This document shows, piece by piece, positions 32,950 to 42,519 of a stretch of 64,000 bases of DNA (position 1 is its first letter; every line of letters starts with the position of its first letter). A program made the position numbers and the translations under genes. The stretch is from Syntrophomonas sp. (GTDB lineage: Bacteria; Bacillota; Syntrophomonadia; Syntrophomonadales; Syntrophomonadaceae), in NCBI GenBank assembly GCA_016841425.1, contig JAENZE010000010.1, positions 94,067 through 158,066 on the forward strand, in the 5' to 3' direction. Below the pieces are notes generated by a model. The model saw only the letters and a program-made list of their open reading frames with translations. It had not been told where the DNA came from and searched no databases.

Positions 32950-34383
32950 ATGTCACATATTAAGTTCGGGACCGATGGTTGGAGAGCCATTATTGCCAGA
33001 GATTTTACTTTCGCCAATTGCCGGGTGGTAGCCCAGGGTATTGCTGCTTATATAAACAGCAGCAATCTCAGTAAAAAAGGGGTAGTCATCGGTTATGACA
33101 ATAGATTCATGTCCAGAGAGTTTGCCGATGAATGTGCCCGGGTCCTGGTTGGAAATGGCATTAAGACTTTTTTAATCAAAAAGGTCAGCCCGACCCCGGT
33201 CACCGCCTACGCAGTACACTTGAGAGGAGCTGGAGGCGGTTTGGTGATTACCGCCAGCCATAACCCGGCCGAATATAATGGTATCAAATACATACCAGAT
33301 TATGCGGGACCTGCTTTGCCGGATATAACTGATGCTATAGAGGAAGAAATAGCCCGGGTCCTGGAGACAGAAAAAATCTATGAATTGGATCTGTCAGAAG
33401 CTGCCGAGCTGTCTTTATATCAAGAAATTGAAGTCGATAATGAATATATTAACCATATTTTGAAGCTGGTTAAAGTTGAATATTTCAAAGGTAAAAAAGT
33501 TAAAGTAGTTACTAACCCTATGTTTGGAGCAGGGGTTGGATATCTCGATAGAATACTGGGTGAACTGGGATGTGACGTCAGAACCATTAATAATCACCGG
33601 GATGTTCTGTTCGGAGGTACCATGCCTGAACCCGTCAGCAGGCTTCTGGGGGATCTGAAAAGAGCAGTAGTAAGTTATAATGCTGATGTCGGACTGGCTC
33701 TGGATGGTGATGCGGATCGCTTTGGGATAGTAGACAACAGCGGACACTTTGTGAGTGCCAATCGCTTGATGTTCCTGCTGCTGGATCACTTGATGAACAC
33801 CAGGAATTGGCGAGGGCCGGTATGTCGTTCAGCAGGCACCAGTCATATGCTGGATTGTGTGGCCCGCGGTAATGGTCTGAATATAATTGAAACGCCAGTA
33901 GGCTTTAAATATATTAGTGAGGCAATGCGGGAAAAGGGATGTATAATGGGCTGTGAAGAAAGTGGGGGTATGAGCATATCAGGTCATATTCCTGAAAAAG
34001 ACGGTATATTGGCCAGCTTGTTGGCAGTCGAACTACTGGTTTATACCGGGAAGACTCTGCAGGAATTGACAGATGAATTCAATCATAAATATGGATATAG
34101 CTGCAGTGAGCGGATCGATATAAAAGTTACTCCAGGGGATCATCAAACCATATTGGAAAAGATTCAGGCATTTAATCCCAAAACCCTGGGGGGGGTAAAA
34201 GTAGCCTCAGTAAATGATATAGATGGCCGCAAGATCCTTCTGGATGATGGCAGCTGGACTCTGATCCGTTCCTCCGGGACCGAACCAGTATTTCGGGTTT
34301 ATGTGGAGGCTGAGAATGAAGCCAGGCTCCTTGAGGTAAAGGAAGAGGTACTCAATATGGTGGGACTTAACCGCCATATATAA
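32950..34383 (+). CDS. Alpha-D-phosphohexomutase (phosphoglucomutase/phosphomannomutase family)
   Basis: Moves phosphate between C6 and C1 of a hexose, 477 residues. All four family motifs are present: the phosphoserine loop TASHNPAEYNGIKY, metal loop ALDGDADRFG, sugar-binding GCEESGG and phosphate-binding RSSGTEPVFRVY. AAGGAGG precedes the ATG. Substrate specificity (glucose, mannose or glucosamine phosphate) is not decided; the fold resembles the PGM/PMM group rather than GlmM. A TATAAT lies at 32812-32817 in the spacer, with no good -35. Confidence 0.93.
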   Translation: MSHIKFGTDGWRAIIARDFTFANCRVVAQGIAAYINSSNLSKKGVVIGYDNRFMSREFADECARVLVGNGIKTFLIKKVSPTPVTAYAVHLRGAGGGLVITASHNPAEYNGIKYIPDYAGPALPDITDAIEEEIARVLETEKIYELDLSEAAELSLYQEIEVDNEYINHILKLVKVEYFKGKKVKVVTNPMFGAGVGYLDRILGELGCDVRTINNHRDVLFGGTMPEPVSRLLGDLKRAVVSYNADVGLALDGDADRFGIVDNSGHFVSANRLMFLLLDHLMNTRNWRGPVCRSAGTSHMLDCVARGNGLNIIETPVGFKYISEAMREKGCIMGCEESGGMSISGHIPEKDGILASLLAVELLVYTGKTLQELTDEFNHKYGYSCSERIDIKVTPGDHQTILEKIQAFNPKTLGGVKVASVNDIDGRKILLDDGSWTLIRSSGTEPVFRVYVEAENEARLLEVKEEVLNMVGLNRHI

Positions 34384-34455
34384 ACAGGTGATTTTTTCTC
34401 GTGGGTAGGGTTTTAAGTATTCAGAAATTTATGAGAGGGGACAGGCAGGAATTTT

Positions 34456-35643
34456 ATGAATTATGACGAAAGTAGTATAATTGATGAAAATTTAGGAACT
34501 GATGAGTTTAGTGTGCTGGATGGGGTCCTTCTCGATGTGATAACTACCCTGGAGAAAGGCCGGGATGATATTTTTGATATTGCCGAAGAAAGCGGTAAAC
34601 AGGCCCGGCGTATAGAAGTAGAGCTTAATGATGCGAAGATGGAGACCTCCCGGGTTATTGATGAGGTGCAGAAACAGGAGAAGAATGAGCGTTTTGCCCG
34701 GCTGCGTCTGATGGAAGTTAGTCAGAATTTTCGTTCCTATTCGGAAACTGACATACAAAAGGCCTATGAGACTGCCCGGGAATACCAGCTTAAATTAATG
34801 GATCTGCGGCAGACCGAAATGCATCTGCGCCGCCGCCGGGACGAATTATCCCGGCAGCTAAAAAAATTTAAGGCTATAAACCAGAAGGCTGATAAATTTA
34901 TGAACACTACGGGTATGGCTTTAAAGATTCTGCAGGGTAATCTAGAAAGGATTAGTTACACTCTGGAAGATGCGGTTAAGAGCAAGCAGGTTGGCTTATG
35001 GATTCTGCAGTCCCAGGAAGCAGAGCGCCGCAAGATAGCTAGAGAATTGCATGACGGACCGGCCCAGACCATGGCCGGTATGCTGATAAGATTAGATTTT
35101 GTACAGCGGCTATGGGATAATGATATAAGTCGGATTAACGAGGAACTGGAAAATATTAAAAAAATGAGCCGGGAGAGTTTAGATGATATAAGACGTATTA
35201 TGTTTGATTTAAAACCGGCCCTTATTCATGAAGAAGAATTTTACTATACATTGAAGGATTATTTAAGAGATTTCCAGATTAAATATAACTTTGAAATTAA
35301 TTTTGTAATGTTCGGCGAAAAGAAAAAATACGATATTGCTATGGAGAGTGCCATATTTCGTTTAGTTCAGGAAGCTATCAATAACATACGAAAACATGCC
35401 GGGGTCAACAAGGCTATGGTTAAACTGGAGGATAATGGAAAGAACCTGACCTTAATAATCAAGGATGAAGGAAGTGGGTTTAACCCGGAGCAACTTGATC
35501 CGGATAGAGAAAGTTATGGAATCATGGGTATGAAAGAGAGGGTACAATTACTGGGTGGGGAAATGGAAATCAATTCCCGGCCAGGCGAAGGAACTCAGAT
35601 AATAATTATAGTCCCACTGGAAGGAGAGGCAAAAGATGGATGA
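34456..35643 (+). CDS. degS: Cytoplasmic sensor histidine kinase DegS-like
   Basis: Soluble kinase of 395 residues without membrane helices. The N-terminal half is a long coiled-coil sensor domain, as in DegS. The HisKA_3 motif ERRKIARELHDGPAQTMAG holds the phospho-acceptor H199, followed by an HATPase domain with LVQEAINNIRKHA and GIMGMKERVQLLGG. It overlaps the DegU-like gene by eight bases. In Bacillus, DegSU controls secreted enzymes, competence and motility; here the pair also borders comFC and the flagellar genes. Confidence 0.93.
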   Translation: MNYDESSIIDENLGTDEFSVLDGVLLDVITTLEKGRDDIFDIAEESGKQARRIEVELNDAKMETSRVIDEVQKQEKNERFARLRLMEVSQNFRSYSETDIQKAYETAREYQLKLMDLRQTEMHLRRRRDELSRQLKKFKAINQKADKFMNTTGMALKILQGNLERISYTLEDAVKSKQVGLWILQSQEAERRKIARELHDGPAQTMAGMLIRLDFVQRLWDNDISRINEELENIKKMSRESLDDIRRIMFDLKPALIHEEEFYYTLKDYLRDFQIKYNFEINFVMFGEKKKYDIAMESAIFRLVQEAINNIRKHAGVNKAMVKLEDNGKNLTLIIKDEGSGFNPEQLDPDRESYGIMGMKERVQLLGGEMEINSRPGEGTQIIIIVPLEGEAKDG

Positions 35644-36280
35644 AAAGATACGGGTTATAATCGCCGATGACCATGTTCTTGTAAGGGAAGGGCTTCGAAA
35701 ACTTCTGGAATTGGATCACAGTATCGAGGTTCTTACCGAGGTAGGAGACGGTCAAGGGGCCATAAACATAGCTCGAAAACAGCAAGTTGATGTCATTTTG
35801 ATGGACATTAACATGCCGGGAACCAATGGAATTACAGCCACCCAGGTCATCAAGAGAGAGATACCCTCCATAAAGATTATTGCCCTGACTATCTATGAAG
35901 ATGAAGAGGTAGTAGAAATGGTTAGAGCTGGCGTCTCAGCTTATGTACTCAAGGATGTAGCAGGAAGCGATTTAATCGACACTATTCATAAAGTTATGAA
36001 TGGCGAAATCGTAATTCATCCCCGGGTAGCCAACCGTCTGGTAAGTGAGCTTACCCGGGCTGAGCAGGAAACCGATGATGTAAAGCTTACCAAACGGGAA
36101 AAAGATGTGCTGGCTCTCCTGGTAAAAGGAAATTCCAACAAGGAAATGGCCGAAAATATGTTTATCAGTGAAAAAACGGTGAAAAACCATTTGACCAGTA
36201 TTTTTAGAAAACTAGGAGTTAAAGATCGCACTCAGGCTGCAGTGTATGCTTTAAAAAACCATATAGTTGCTGATGATTAG
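35636..36280 (+). CDS. degU: Response regulator DegU-like (NarL/LuxR family)
   Basis: DNA-binding regulator of 214 residues. The receiver domain has the acidic pair in IIADDH, the phospho-acceptor D57 in VILMDINMPG and the conserved Lys in AYVLKDV. The C-terminal LuxR-type helix-turn-helix includes LTKREKDVLALLVKGNSNKEMAENM and EKTVKNHLTSIFRKLGV. It is translationally coupled to degS. Its targets could include the flagellar genes that follow, as in B. subtilis. Confidence 0.94.
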   Translation: MDEKIRVIIADDHVLVREGLRKLLELDHSIEVLTEVGDGQGAINIARKQQVDVILMDINMPGTNGITATQVIKREIPSIKIIALTIYEDEEVVEMVRAGVSAYVLKDVAGSDLIDTIHKVMNGEIVIHPRVANRLVSELTRAEQETDDVKLTKREKDVLALLVKGNSNKEMAENMFISEKTVKNHLTSIFRKLGVKDRTQAAVYALKNHIVADD

Positions 36281-36350
36281 ACAAAAGCAGTAATCAATTG
36301 ACCTCCGTACGGCATATTATATATAAACAGGCTAAAAGGAGGTTCTTTTT

Positions 36351-36650
36351 GTGGCTGTCTGTCTCAAAATCATATGTTTTGCTATCTGGATGACAATTAT
36401 GATGGTCTTGATCCATGGAAGCAATCAAAGAAAGTCCCCGGTAAGCCAGCGGATTTGTTTACAGTTAACTGAAGACGATGAGGCAGAGAGGTGGTTTAAG
36501 GCTTGTACAGAGCAAACCCTGCGGGACATGTTAATAAGTGCTGTAGTTGGAAGGTACAAGCAAATGACTATCTGGGCAGTAAATTATGAAAATATTTTAT
36601 GGTACATTCTGCCATATTTGAAAGTTAATGACGTCGTTTATTTAGTGTAA
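36351..36650 (+). CDS. Small protein of unknown function with one membrane segment
   Basis: Ninety-nine residues from GTG, behind a convincing AAAAGGAGG. Residues 3-22 are hydrophobic (CLKIICFAIWMTIMMVLI); the rest is soluble and ends in a hydrophobic helix (ENILWYILPYLKVNDVVYLV). I do not recognise the family. It occupies the place where Bacillus has comFA and comFB, but it resembles neither. The good ribosome-binding site is the main reason to accept it. Confidence 0.55.
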   Translation: MAVCLKIICFAIWMTIMMVLIHGSNQRKSPVSQRICLQLTEDDEAERWFKACTEQTLRDMLISAVVGRYKQMTIWAVNYENILWYILPYLKVNDVVYLV

Positions 36651-36770
36651 AATAGCAATTTATGCGTTATTATTAAATAAGAGCTAGAGAAATGTCGTAT
36701 GTAAAGGCAGGGGGGGCTTTCATACGATCTTTTAGCTTAGAGACGAAAAAAAGTGTTTGGGGTGGGGGGA

Positions 36771-37496
36771 ATGGAAAATATACTCATGGATATCCTTTTC
36801 CCGGTAAGTGCATGCAACCTGTGCCGGGAAAAAGGCAGATTTCATAGCCGTCGTCCATGGTGTGAAAAATGTCAGGATGAAATCTTGACTGCCAAGACCA
36901 GTATGCCGGTTTGTGAAAAGTGCGGGAAGTACCTCACGGTGCTGGATGGTACCTGTTGCTCAGAATGTCGGGATAATCCGCCGGAATTCAAGATTGCACG
37001 CGCTGTTGGTCCTTATGAGAATGATAAGCTTCGTAAAGCGATCAAAGTACTGAAATTTTTATGCCGTAGATATATGAGCGTCAAAATGGGAAACATGATG
37101 GCTGACGTAGTTATAGAAGAACCTGCTTTTTGGCCTATAGATATTATAATTCCAGTACCCATTTCCAAGGGCAATTTAAAACAGCGAGGTTTCAACCAGT
37201 CGGAACTGCTGGCCAAACAAATAGGGAAGGTATTGAAGAAACGCGTGTGCTCCAACCTGTTATCCAGGGTAAAAGAAACTCCGTCCCAAAGAGAATTAAC
37301 TAAAGAGGAACGAGAAGAAAACCTCTTGTGTGCTTTTAAAGTCACCGAGCCGGATAAAATAAAAGGTAAAAATATTCTCCTGGTAGACGATGTATATACT
37401 ACAGGATCAACCATTAAAGAGTGTACGCGCACCTTGATGGAAGCAGGGGCAGAGAGTGTGTCCGTGATAACCTGGGCTATCGGCACAGGATACTAG
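36771..37496 (+). CDS. comFC: ComFC-family phosphoribosyltransferase-like protein
   Basis: Protein of 241 residues from ATG 36771, behind GGGGTGGGGGG (a GTG 18 bases earlier lies inside this site). The N-terminal zinc-ribbon has paired cysteines (CNLC, CEKC, CEKCGKYL, CSEC). The C-terminal type I phosphoribosyltransferase fold has the PRPP loop LLVDDVYTTGSTIKEC. ComFC helps DNA uptake in naturally competent bacteria, but it is also kept in many non-competent ones. comFA is absent from this locus. Confidence 0.9.
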   Translation: MENILMDILFPVSACNLCREKGRFHSRRPWCEKCQDEILTAKTSMPVCEKCGKYLTVLDGTCCSECRDNPPEFKIARAVGPYENDKLRKAIKVLKFLCRRYMSVKMGNMMADVVIEEPAFWPIDIIIPVPISKGNLKQRGFNQSELLAKQIGKVLKKRVCSNLLSRVKETPSQRELTKEEREENLLCAFKVTEPDKIKGKNILLVDDVYTTGSTIKECTRTLMEAGAESVSVITWAIGTGY

Positions 37497-37511
37497 AGAC
37501 TAAGGGGTGAA

Positions 37512-37946
37512 ATGATGGCAGCGGATTTGATGAACTGCAGCAGATGCGGCAGGGTTTTTGCCTTCCGGGGAAAAACCATATGCAGTAAATGTATTGAGAA
37601 AATGGAGAAAGACTTTGTGATAGTGAGAAGATACCTTCAAAAGCATGCGGGATCTGGAATCCGGGAAATAGAAGAGAATACCGGGGTTGATGAACAGACC
37701 ATAATACAGTTTATGCGGGAAGGCAGATTGGTTGGCGAAGGCACAGTTAATTTATTAAAATGTGATAATTGCGGCAGCAGCATAAAAGAAGGCAGGTACT
37801 GTGAAAAGTGTCTTTATGAGATCAGCTGTAAACTGCGGTCAGTAATGCCGTCGCCGGAAGTCAGCAGTGTTGAGCAGAATAACCGGACTGTAAGGGGAGC
37901 TATGTACAGCAGGGAAAATCTAGGTCCAATGGGTAAAAATAAATAG
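37512..37946 (+). CDS. yvyF: YvyF-like flagellar operon protein (TIGR03826 type)
   Basis: Protein of 144 residues with a zinc ribbon at each half (CSRCGR with CSKC; CDNCGSS with CEKC) around a small helix-turn-helix-like middle (GIREIEENTGVDEQTIIQFM). This is the pattern of YvyF, found immediately before flgM in Bacillus. Its exact role is unknown; a regulatory one is likely. Two tandem ATG codons follow AGGGGTGA. Confidence 0.88.
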   Translation: MMAADLMNCSRCGRVFAFRGKTICSKCIEKMEKDFVIVRRYLQKHAGSGIREIEENTGVDEQTIIQFMREGRLVGEGTVNLLKCDNCGSSIKEGRYCEKCLYEISCKLRSVMPSPEVSSVEQNNRTVRGAMYSRENLGPMGKNK

Positions 37947-38018
37947 GACAGAACCCAAAGAGGGCAGAATAAGTGAGCAAAGTTAAGGAATAAGGTTATA
38001 GAGCTCAAAAAATTAACA

Positions 38019-38045
38019 AGGAGGCATTAAGCCTCCTGTTTGTTT
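38019..38045 (+). terminator. Intrinsic terminator before flgM
   Basis: AGGAGGC and GCCTCCT pair across ATTAA (38019-38037), followed by GTTTGTTTT. It separates comFC-yvyF from the flagellar operon. Confidence 0.8.
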
Positions 38046-38087
38046 TATACGAAGAGTAATACACAAGCATTATATGAGGTGAAGATC

Positions 38088-38387
38088 ATGATAATATCAA
38101 AAGCTCAGGTTCAGAACATAATGAAGATATACGGAAAAGACTCCAGCTCGGCGCGAGTAGATAACCTCAAAGGTGCCGGGGCTGCTTCAAAAACCGACGA
38201 GTTGAGCATTTCCAGTGCCAGCCGTATTATGCAGAAAGCTATGACGGCAGCTAAGCAGGCACCTGATATACGCTGGGAAAAAGTCAACCAAATAAAAGAG
38301 AAAATGGCAGCTGACCAACTGGATGTATCAGATGAAGAAATTGCAGAAAAAATTATCGAACAAGCTTTATTAGATGAGTTTATTTGA
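38088..38387 (+). CDS. flgM: Anti-sigma-28 factor FlgM
   Basis: Negative regulator of the flagellar sigma factor, 99 residues from ATG 38088 behind TGAGGTGA (the preceding 16 codons lie in the terminator region and are rejected). The C-terminal half has the FlgM helices (DIRWEKVNQIKEKMAADQLD, EEIAEKIIEQALLDEFI). In known systems FlgM is exported once the hook is finished, freeing sigma-28. A sigma-28-type promoter is seen before flaG in this window. Confidence 0.92.
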   Translation: MIISKAQVQNIMKIYGKDSSSARVDNLKGAGAASKTDELSISSASRIMQKAMTAAKQAPDIRWEKVNQIKEKMAADQLDVSDEEIAEKIIEQALLDEFI

Positions 38388-38396
38388 TAAAAGGAA

Positions 38397-38918
38397 GTGG
38401 TGTATGCAGTGGATAAACTGCTGGAAGATTTTATTGATTACTTAAACAAACAAAATCAGGTGATGGATCAGCTTTCACAATGGGGACAGGATAAGAAAGA
38501 ATTAATCATCCTGGGCCAGGTTAAAGAACTTGATGAATTAATAAGACAGGAAAGCACGGCCATAAATGAACTCCAGCAGTTGGAGGAAGGGAGATTTAAA
38601 CTGCAAAAGCAATTGGCCGATAGGTGGGGAAGGGATGTTAAAGACATCTCTGCTCGGGAAATACTCAGCAGGGTCAGGCAGAACCAGCCTGCTTTTTTTG
38701 ACAATCTGGAACTAGCTGTCAATCGGCTGGACTTTAACCTTACCCGGCTTCGGGCCATCAACGAACATAATAATGAACTGCTGGAAGACTCTCTGGACTA
38801 TGTAGGAGCCATCGAAGCTTCCATTCTGGGTGATAAGGCTGGACTATATTCGAGTTCTGGAGATCAACTCGATGAGAAGAGTATTAACAGAAAAAGCCTC
38901 CTGGACAAAAAGGCCTGA
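38397..38918 (+). CDS. flgN: Flagellar chaperone FlgN
   Basis: Export chaperone for the hook-junction proteins FlgK and FlgL, 173 residues and almost entirely helical, with the FlgN pattern LEDFIDYLNKQNQVMDQL and repeated long helices. It lies between flgM and flgK. The start is one of two tandem GTG codons after AAAGGAAG. Confidence 0.88.
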   Translation: MVYAVDKLLEDFIDYLNKQNQVMDQLSQWGQDKKELIILGQVKELDELIRQESTAINELQQLEEGRFKLQKQLADRWGRDVKDISAREILSRVRQNQPAFFDNLELAVNRLDFNLTRLRAINEHNNELLEDSLDYVGAIEASILGDKAGLYSSSGDQLDEKSINRKSLLDKKA

Positions 38919-38945
38919 AGATATCAGGGAAATGGGGAATGACAA

Positions 38946-40799
38946 GTGAGCATTTTTATGGGACTGGAAACTGGCAAACGGGCTATTACGGTACAGCAGT
39001 TAGCTTTACAGACTACCGGGCATAATATTGCCAATGCTAATACCGAAGGTTATACTCGACAGACGGTAGGTATGGAGGCAGCCCGTCCTTTCTGCACTCC
39101 CGGTATACCAAGCAGTTCAGGGGTAGGGCAAATTGGAACAGGAGTTTCAGCGGGCAGTATAACCCGCATAAGAGAAGATTATATCGATATGCAGATTCGC
39201 AAGGAAAATAGGAACTCCGGTTATTGGGAAACTATTCAGGACAGTATGGAAAAAATAGAGGTAATTATTAATGAGCCTTCTGATACCGGCTTGAGATCAG
39301 TAATGGAAGCTTTCTGGCAGTCGTGGCAGGATTTATCGGTAAATCCGGAGAGCGAAGCAGTACGGGCCGTAGTCGTAGAACGTGGCAATGCCCTGGCGGA
39401 AACTTTTAATCACATGTATCAGCAGTTTACCGACCTGCAAAGCGATATCAATTCCAACATCTCCATTAAGGTTCAAGAAATGAATTCGATGATTACCCAG
39501 TTGAAGGATCTTAATAAAGAGATTCTGGCTATTAGCGTGTCCGGTCAAAGCCCCAATGACCTGATGGATAAACGGGACTTATTACTGGATCAAATGAGCA
39601 GCATGGCTGATATTTCCATAACCGAAGACTATTATGGAATGGTCACAGTACAGATGGGTGGACGGGCTATCGTTCAAGGTACCGATTGTACCACTCTATC
39701 AACCGCCAGTGACTCCTATGGTATGTATATGGTTACCTGGAACGACACCGGGATTAAGGCTAATATATCCAGCGGAGAAATAGGAGCCCTGCTTGATCTG
39801 CGGGGGCAAACTACCCTTTCTCAAGAGAATTCGATTTCCGAATACAAAGAAATCATACCCGAACTTATTGATGAACTAAATACTATGGCTAAAACTGTAG
39901 TAGTGATGACCAATGAAATACACCGGGGGGGTTATAGCTTAAATAATAATACGGATCCTGATTCGGCCTTCCCTGACGGCACCAATTTTTTCTCTATGCC
40001 GGATGATCCTGATACTATAGGCAACTGGGCTTCCTATATGAAGTTGGATGATTTAATCCTGAGTGACGCCAATAACATAGCTGCCGCAGCTAATCGGACC
40101 TGGGATGAAAACAACCAGGAGAGTAATTTTGGTGATGGTTCTATTGCCTTACAAATAGCCCAGTTAAAACAGAATTTAAATATATCCCGGAGTACTGCCA
40201 GCAGTGATAGCTTGAGCGGAGTACTTACGTTCCCGTCCAGTGCTGCAGGAGATCTAACCATTACCTACGGTGGCGGCACAACTACTGCTATTACTCTGGC
40301 GGCCCCCGCAGAAGAATATCAAGATTTGCAGGAACTGGCCGTCGCTGTACAGGAGCAGTTGGATGCCAATACTGATTTGAGCACTGCCGGGATAAGTATA
40401 ACGGTGACTTGTGATGGAGATCGACTGGTATTTTCCAGCAGCAGCAGTGGTTTTCAAGGGGTAAGCGACAGCGGTCTGCTAGGCGGAGGAGTATCTTTTT
40501 CCGGGCTGAACACTATCGGGGGAATGATCGAAAATGTCACCGGGGATGACTACTGGGCCTCTATAGCCTCCGGTGTCGGAGTGCAGGGCCAGCAGGCAGC
40601 TCGAATGAGTGAAAACCAGAGCATACTGCTGAATCAATTGGAGAATGAACGGCAGTCAGTGTCCGGGGTTTCTCTGGATGAGGAAACCGCTGATTTGCTT
40701 AAATACCAGGCTGCTTACAATGCAGCAGCCCGGTTTATAACCGTCATTGACGAACAGCTGGATACGATCATCAACCGCATGGGAACAGTGGGGAGGTAG
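38946..40799 (+). CDS. flgK: Flagellar hook-associated protein 1 FlgK
   Basis: Junction protein between hook and filament, 617 residues. The N-terminus has the rod-hook signature ALQTTGHNIANANTEGYTRQ, and the C-terminal coiled coil ends in DEQLDTIINRMGTVGR. The middle is longer than in the smallest FlgK proteins, with beta-rich surface domains. GTG start behind GGGGAATGA. Confidence 0.97.
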   Translation: MSIFMGLETGKRAITVQQLALQTTGHNIANANTEGYTRQTVGMEAARPFCTPGIPSSSGVGQIGTGVSAGSITRIREDYIDMQIRKENRNSGYWETIQDSMEKIEVIINEPSDTGLRSVMEAFWQSWQDLSVNPESEAVRAVVVERGNALAETFNHMYQQFTDLQSDINSNISIKVQEMNSMITQLKDLNKEILAISVSGQSPNDLMDKRDLLLDQMSSMADISITEDYYGMVTVQMGGRAIVQGTDCTTLSTASDSYGMYMVTWNDTGIKANISSGEIGALLDLRGQTTLSQENSISEYKEIIPELIDELNTMAKTVVVMTNEIHRGGYSLNNNTDPDSAFPDGTNFFSMPDDPDTIGNWASYMKLDDLILSDANNIAAAANRTWDENNQESNFGDGSIALQIAQLKQNLNISRSTASSDSLSGVLTFPSSAAGDLTITYGGGTTTAITLAAPAEEYQDLQELAVAVQEQLDANTDLSTAGISITVTCDGDRLVFSSSSSGFQGVSDSGLLGGGVSFSGLNTIGGMIENVTGDDYWASIASGVGVQGQQAARMSENQSILLNQLENERQSVSGVSLDEETADLLKYQAAYNAAARFITVIDEQLDTIINRMGTVGR

Positions 40800-40807
40800 A
40801 ATAAGGA

Positions 40808-41710
40808 ATGCGAATTACTAACCAGATGATGGTAAATACTTTAAAAATGAATATCAGCACTAATACTCAGAGAATGGCGGTTACCCAGGACCAAATTGCT
40901 ACCGGCAAGAAAATCAATAAAGCATCTGATGATCCTGGCAGCCTGGTACAGGTTATGCGAATAAGAGGAAATGTCACCGAAAACGAGCAGTATGTACGTA
41001 ACCTGGAGGAAGCGGTAAGCTTTCTGGATACAACGGATTCGGCTCTAGACGATTTAAATGAAGTTATGCAGCGAGTGCGTGAACTGACGGTACAGGCCGC
41101 CAACGGCACTAATGATAACAGTGCTCTGGAGGCCATAGCCGATGAGATAGAAATTCTTAAAGGACAGGTACGCACTATTGCCAATATCAGTTACAGTAAT
41201 AAATACATTTTTGCCGGCACCAATGTTACCAAGGCTCCCTGTGGGGAGACCGAGTGGACCGGCAACGGCAACAGCCTGACCATGGAAATAAGCGTCGGAG
41301 CCACCTTGGCGGTGAATATCGATATGCGTGATATCTTCGGCAGCCCTACTGGATTAGATGAGCTAGGGAACCCGGATGGAGGTATCTTTGCCATATTCGA
41401 CCAGCTCATAACAGATATTCATGCTGGAGATAATGAAGCTATATCTGCCAACCTGGATGTTATGGACCAGAAAATTGATGATATCTTAAGCAAACGATCT
41501 GTCGTGGGCGCGCGTATGAACCGACTGGAACTGCAGCTAAACCGCATGGAAGATGAGAAGGTTTCGTTAAAAAGCCTTCTTTCGAAAAGGGAGGATGCTG
41601 ACATAACGGACCTGGCTATTGATTTACAAATGCAGGAAAATGTCTACACAGCTTCCCTGTCGGCGGGAGCAAAAATTATTATGCCGTCATTGTTAGATTT
41701 CTTAAGCTGA
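40808..41710 (+). CDS. flgL: Flagellar hook-associated protein 3 FlgL
   Basis: Second hook-filament junction protein, 300 residues, homologous to flagellin at both ends: MRITNQMMVNTLKMNIS with TGKKINKASDDP at the start and the helical C-terminus. Nine bases after flgK, clearly in the same operon. Confidence 0.96.
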   Translation: MRITNQMMVNTLKMNISTNTQRMAVTQDQIATGKKINKASDDPGSLVQVMRIRGNVTENEQYVRNLEEAVSFLDTTDSALDDLNEVMQRVRELTVQAANGTNDNSALEAIADEIEILKGQVRTIANISYSNKYIFAGTNVTKAPCGETEWTGNGNSLTMEISVGATLAVNIDMRDIFGSPTGLDELGNPDGGIFAIFDQLITDIHAGDNEAISANLDVMDQKIDDILSKRSVVGARMNRLELQLNRMEDEKVSLKSLLSKREDADITDLAIDLQMQENVYTASLSAGAKIIMPSLLDFLS

Positions 41711-41786
41711 TGATGATTTTCCGACTGTAAGATGCTAAACGGCTAAAAACGATACTGAGATTAAAACGTATTAACAGGATGTAGAG

Positions 41787-42260
41787 GTGAAAGTATTGAA
41801 AATCAAAAGCAAAATACTGGGTGAAATGGAAATTGAAGAATCAGCTATAATTCATTTTCCGGCCGGAATACCTGCATTTGAAGAGGAACGGAGATTTGCT
41901 ATTATACCTATGGATGAGTCAGGCCCCTTTTATTATTTGCAGGCCTTAAACCGAGCCGAATTATGTCTGGTTATCGCAGATCCCTTTGTGTTTTTTCCAG
42001 ACTATCAGATAGATGTGCCAGATCAGGAACTGCAGAGGATACAAGCCGGGGACGGGGAAAACATAAGCCTTTTAAGTGTTCTGACCATACCCGACGACTT
42101 CAAAAATACTACTGCCAATCTCTTTGCACCCTTGATTATTGATACCCAGAGCAGAAAAGGGCTTCAGTTCATCCCGGAAAAATCGGTTTACAGCACCAGA
42201 CATACCATTTTTAAAGCAGAATCAACAGAAGCACGGGCAGCAGCCGGGCAGGGGGAATAG
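41787..42260 (+). CDS. fliW: Flagellar assembly factor FliW
   Basis: Protein of about 155 residues that in B. subtilis binds CsrA and is displaced by newly made flagellin. Characteristic: IHFPAGIPAFEEERRFAII, FYYLQALNRAELCLVIADPF, and VLTIPDDFKNTTANLFAPL. A TTG at 41796 is better placed after AGAGGTGA than the annotated GTG and would trim three residues. It is two bases upstream of csrA. Confidence 0.95.
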   Translation: MKVLKIKSKILGEMEIEESAIIHFPAGIPAFEEERRFAIIPMDESGPFYYLQALNRAELCLVIADPFVFFPDYQIDVPDQELQRIQAGDGENISLLSVLTIPDDFKNTTANLFAPLIIDTQSRKGLQFIPEKSVYSTRHTIFKAESTEARAAAGQGE

Positions 42261-42262
42261 AG

Positions 42263-42493
42263 ATGCTGGTATTAAATCGCAAAAAAGGTGAAGCGATTAT
42301 TATAGGAAACGATATAGAGATCTATATAGTCGAGGTTCAGGGGGATAACATCAAAATTGGCATTGAAGCCCCCCGGGAAGTACGTATATACCGAAAAGAA
42401 ATATATGAAGAAATAGTAGAAGCCAACCGGCAGGCGGCCAGCCAGCCAGAAGAAGCTTTAAGCAGAATCAAGCAGATGAAGGGAAAGATTTAA
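42263..42493 (+). CDS. csrA: Translational regulator CsrA
   Basis: RNA-binding dimer of 76 residues. The N-terminus MLVLNRKKGEAIIIGNDIE and the C-terminal APREVRIYRKEIYEEI are the classic binding surface and conserved Arg. It has a longer C-terminal tail than E. coli CsrA, as in the Gram-positive group that interacts with FliW. A matching hairpin target lies before the flagellin gene. Confidence 0.97.
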   Translation: MLVLNRKKGEAIIIGNDIEIYIVEVQGDNIKIGIEAPREVRIYRKEIYEEIVEANRQAASQPEEALSRIKQMKGKI

Positions 42494-42519
42494 ACCTCGA
42501 AGCAAGGAGGGAGAATGAA

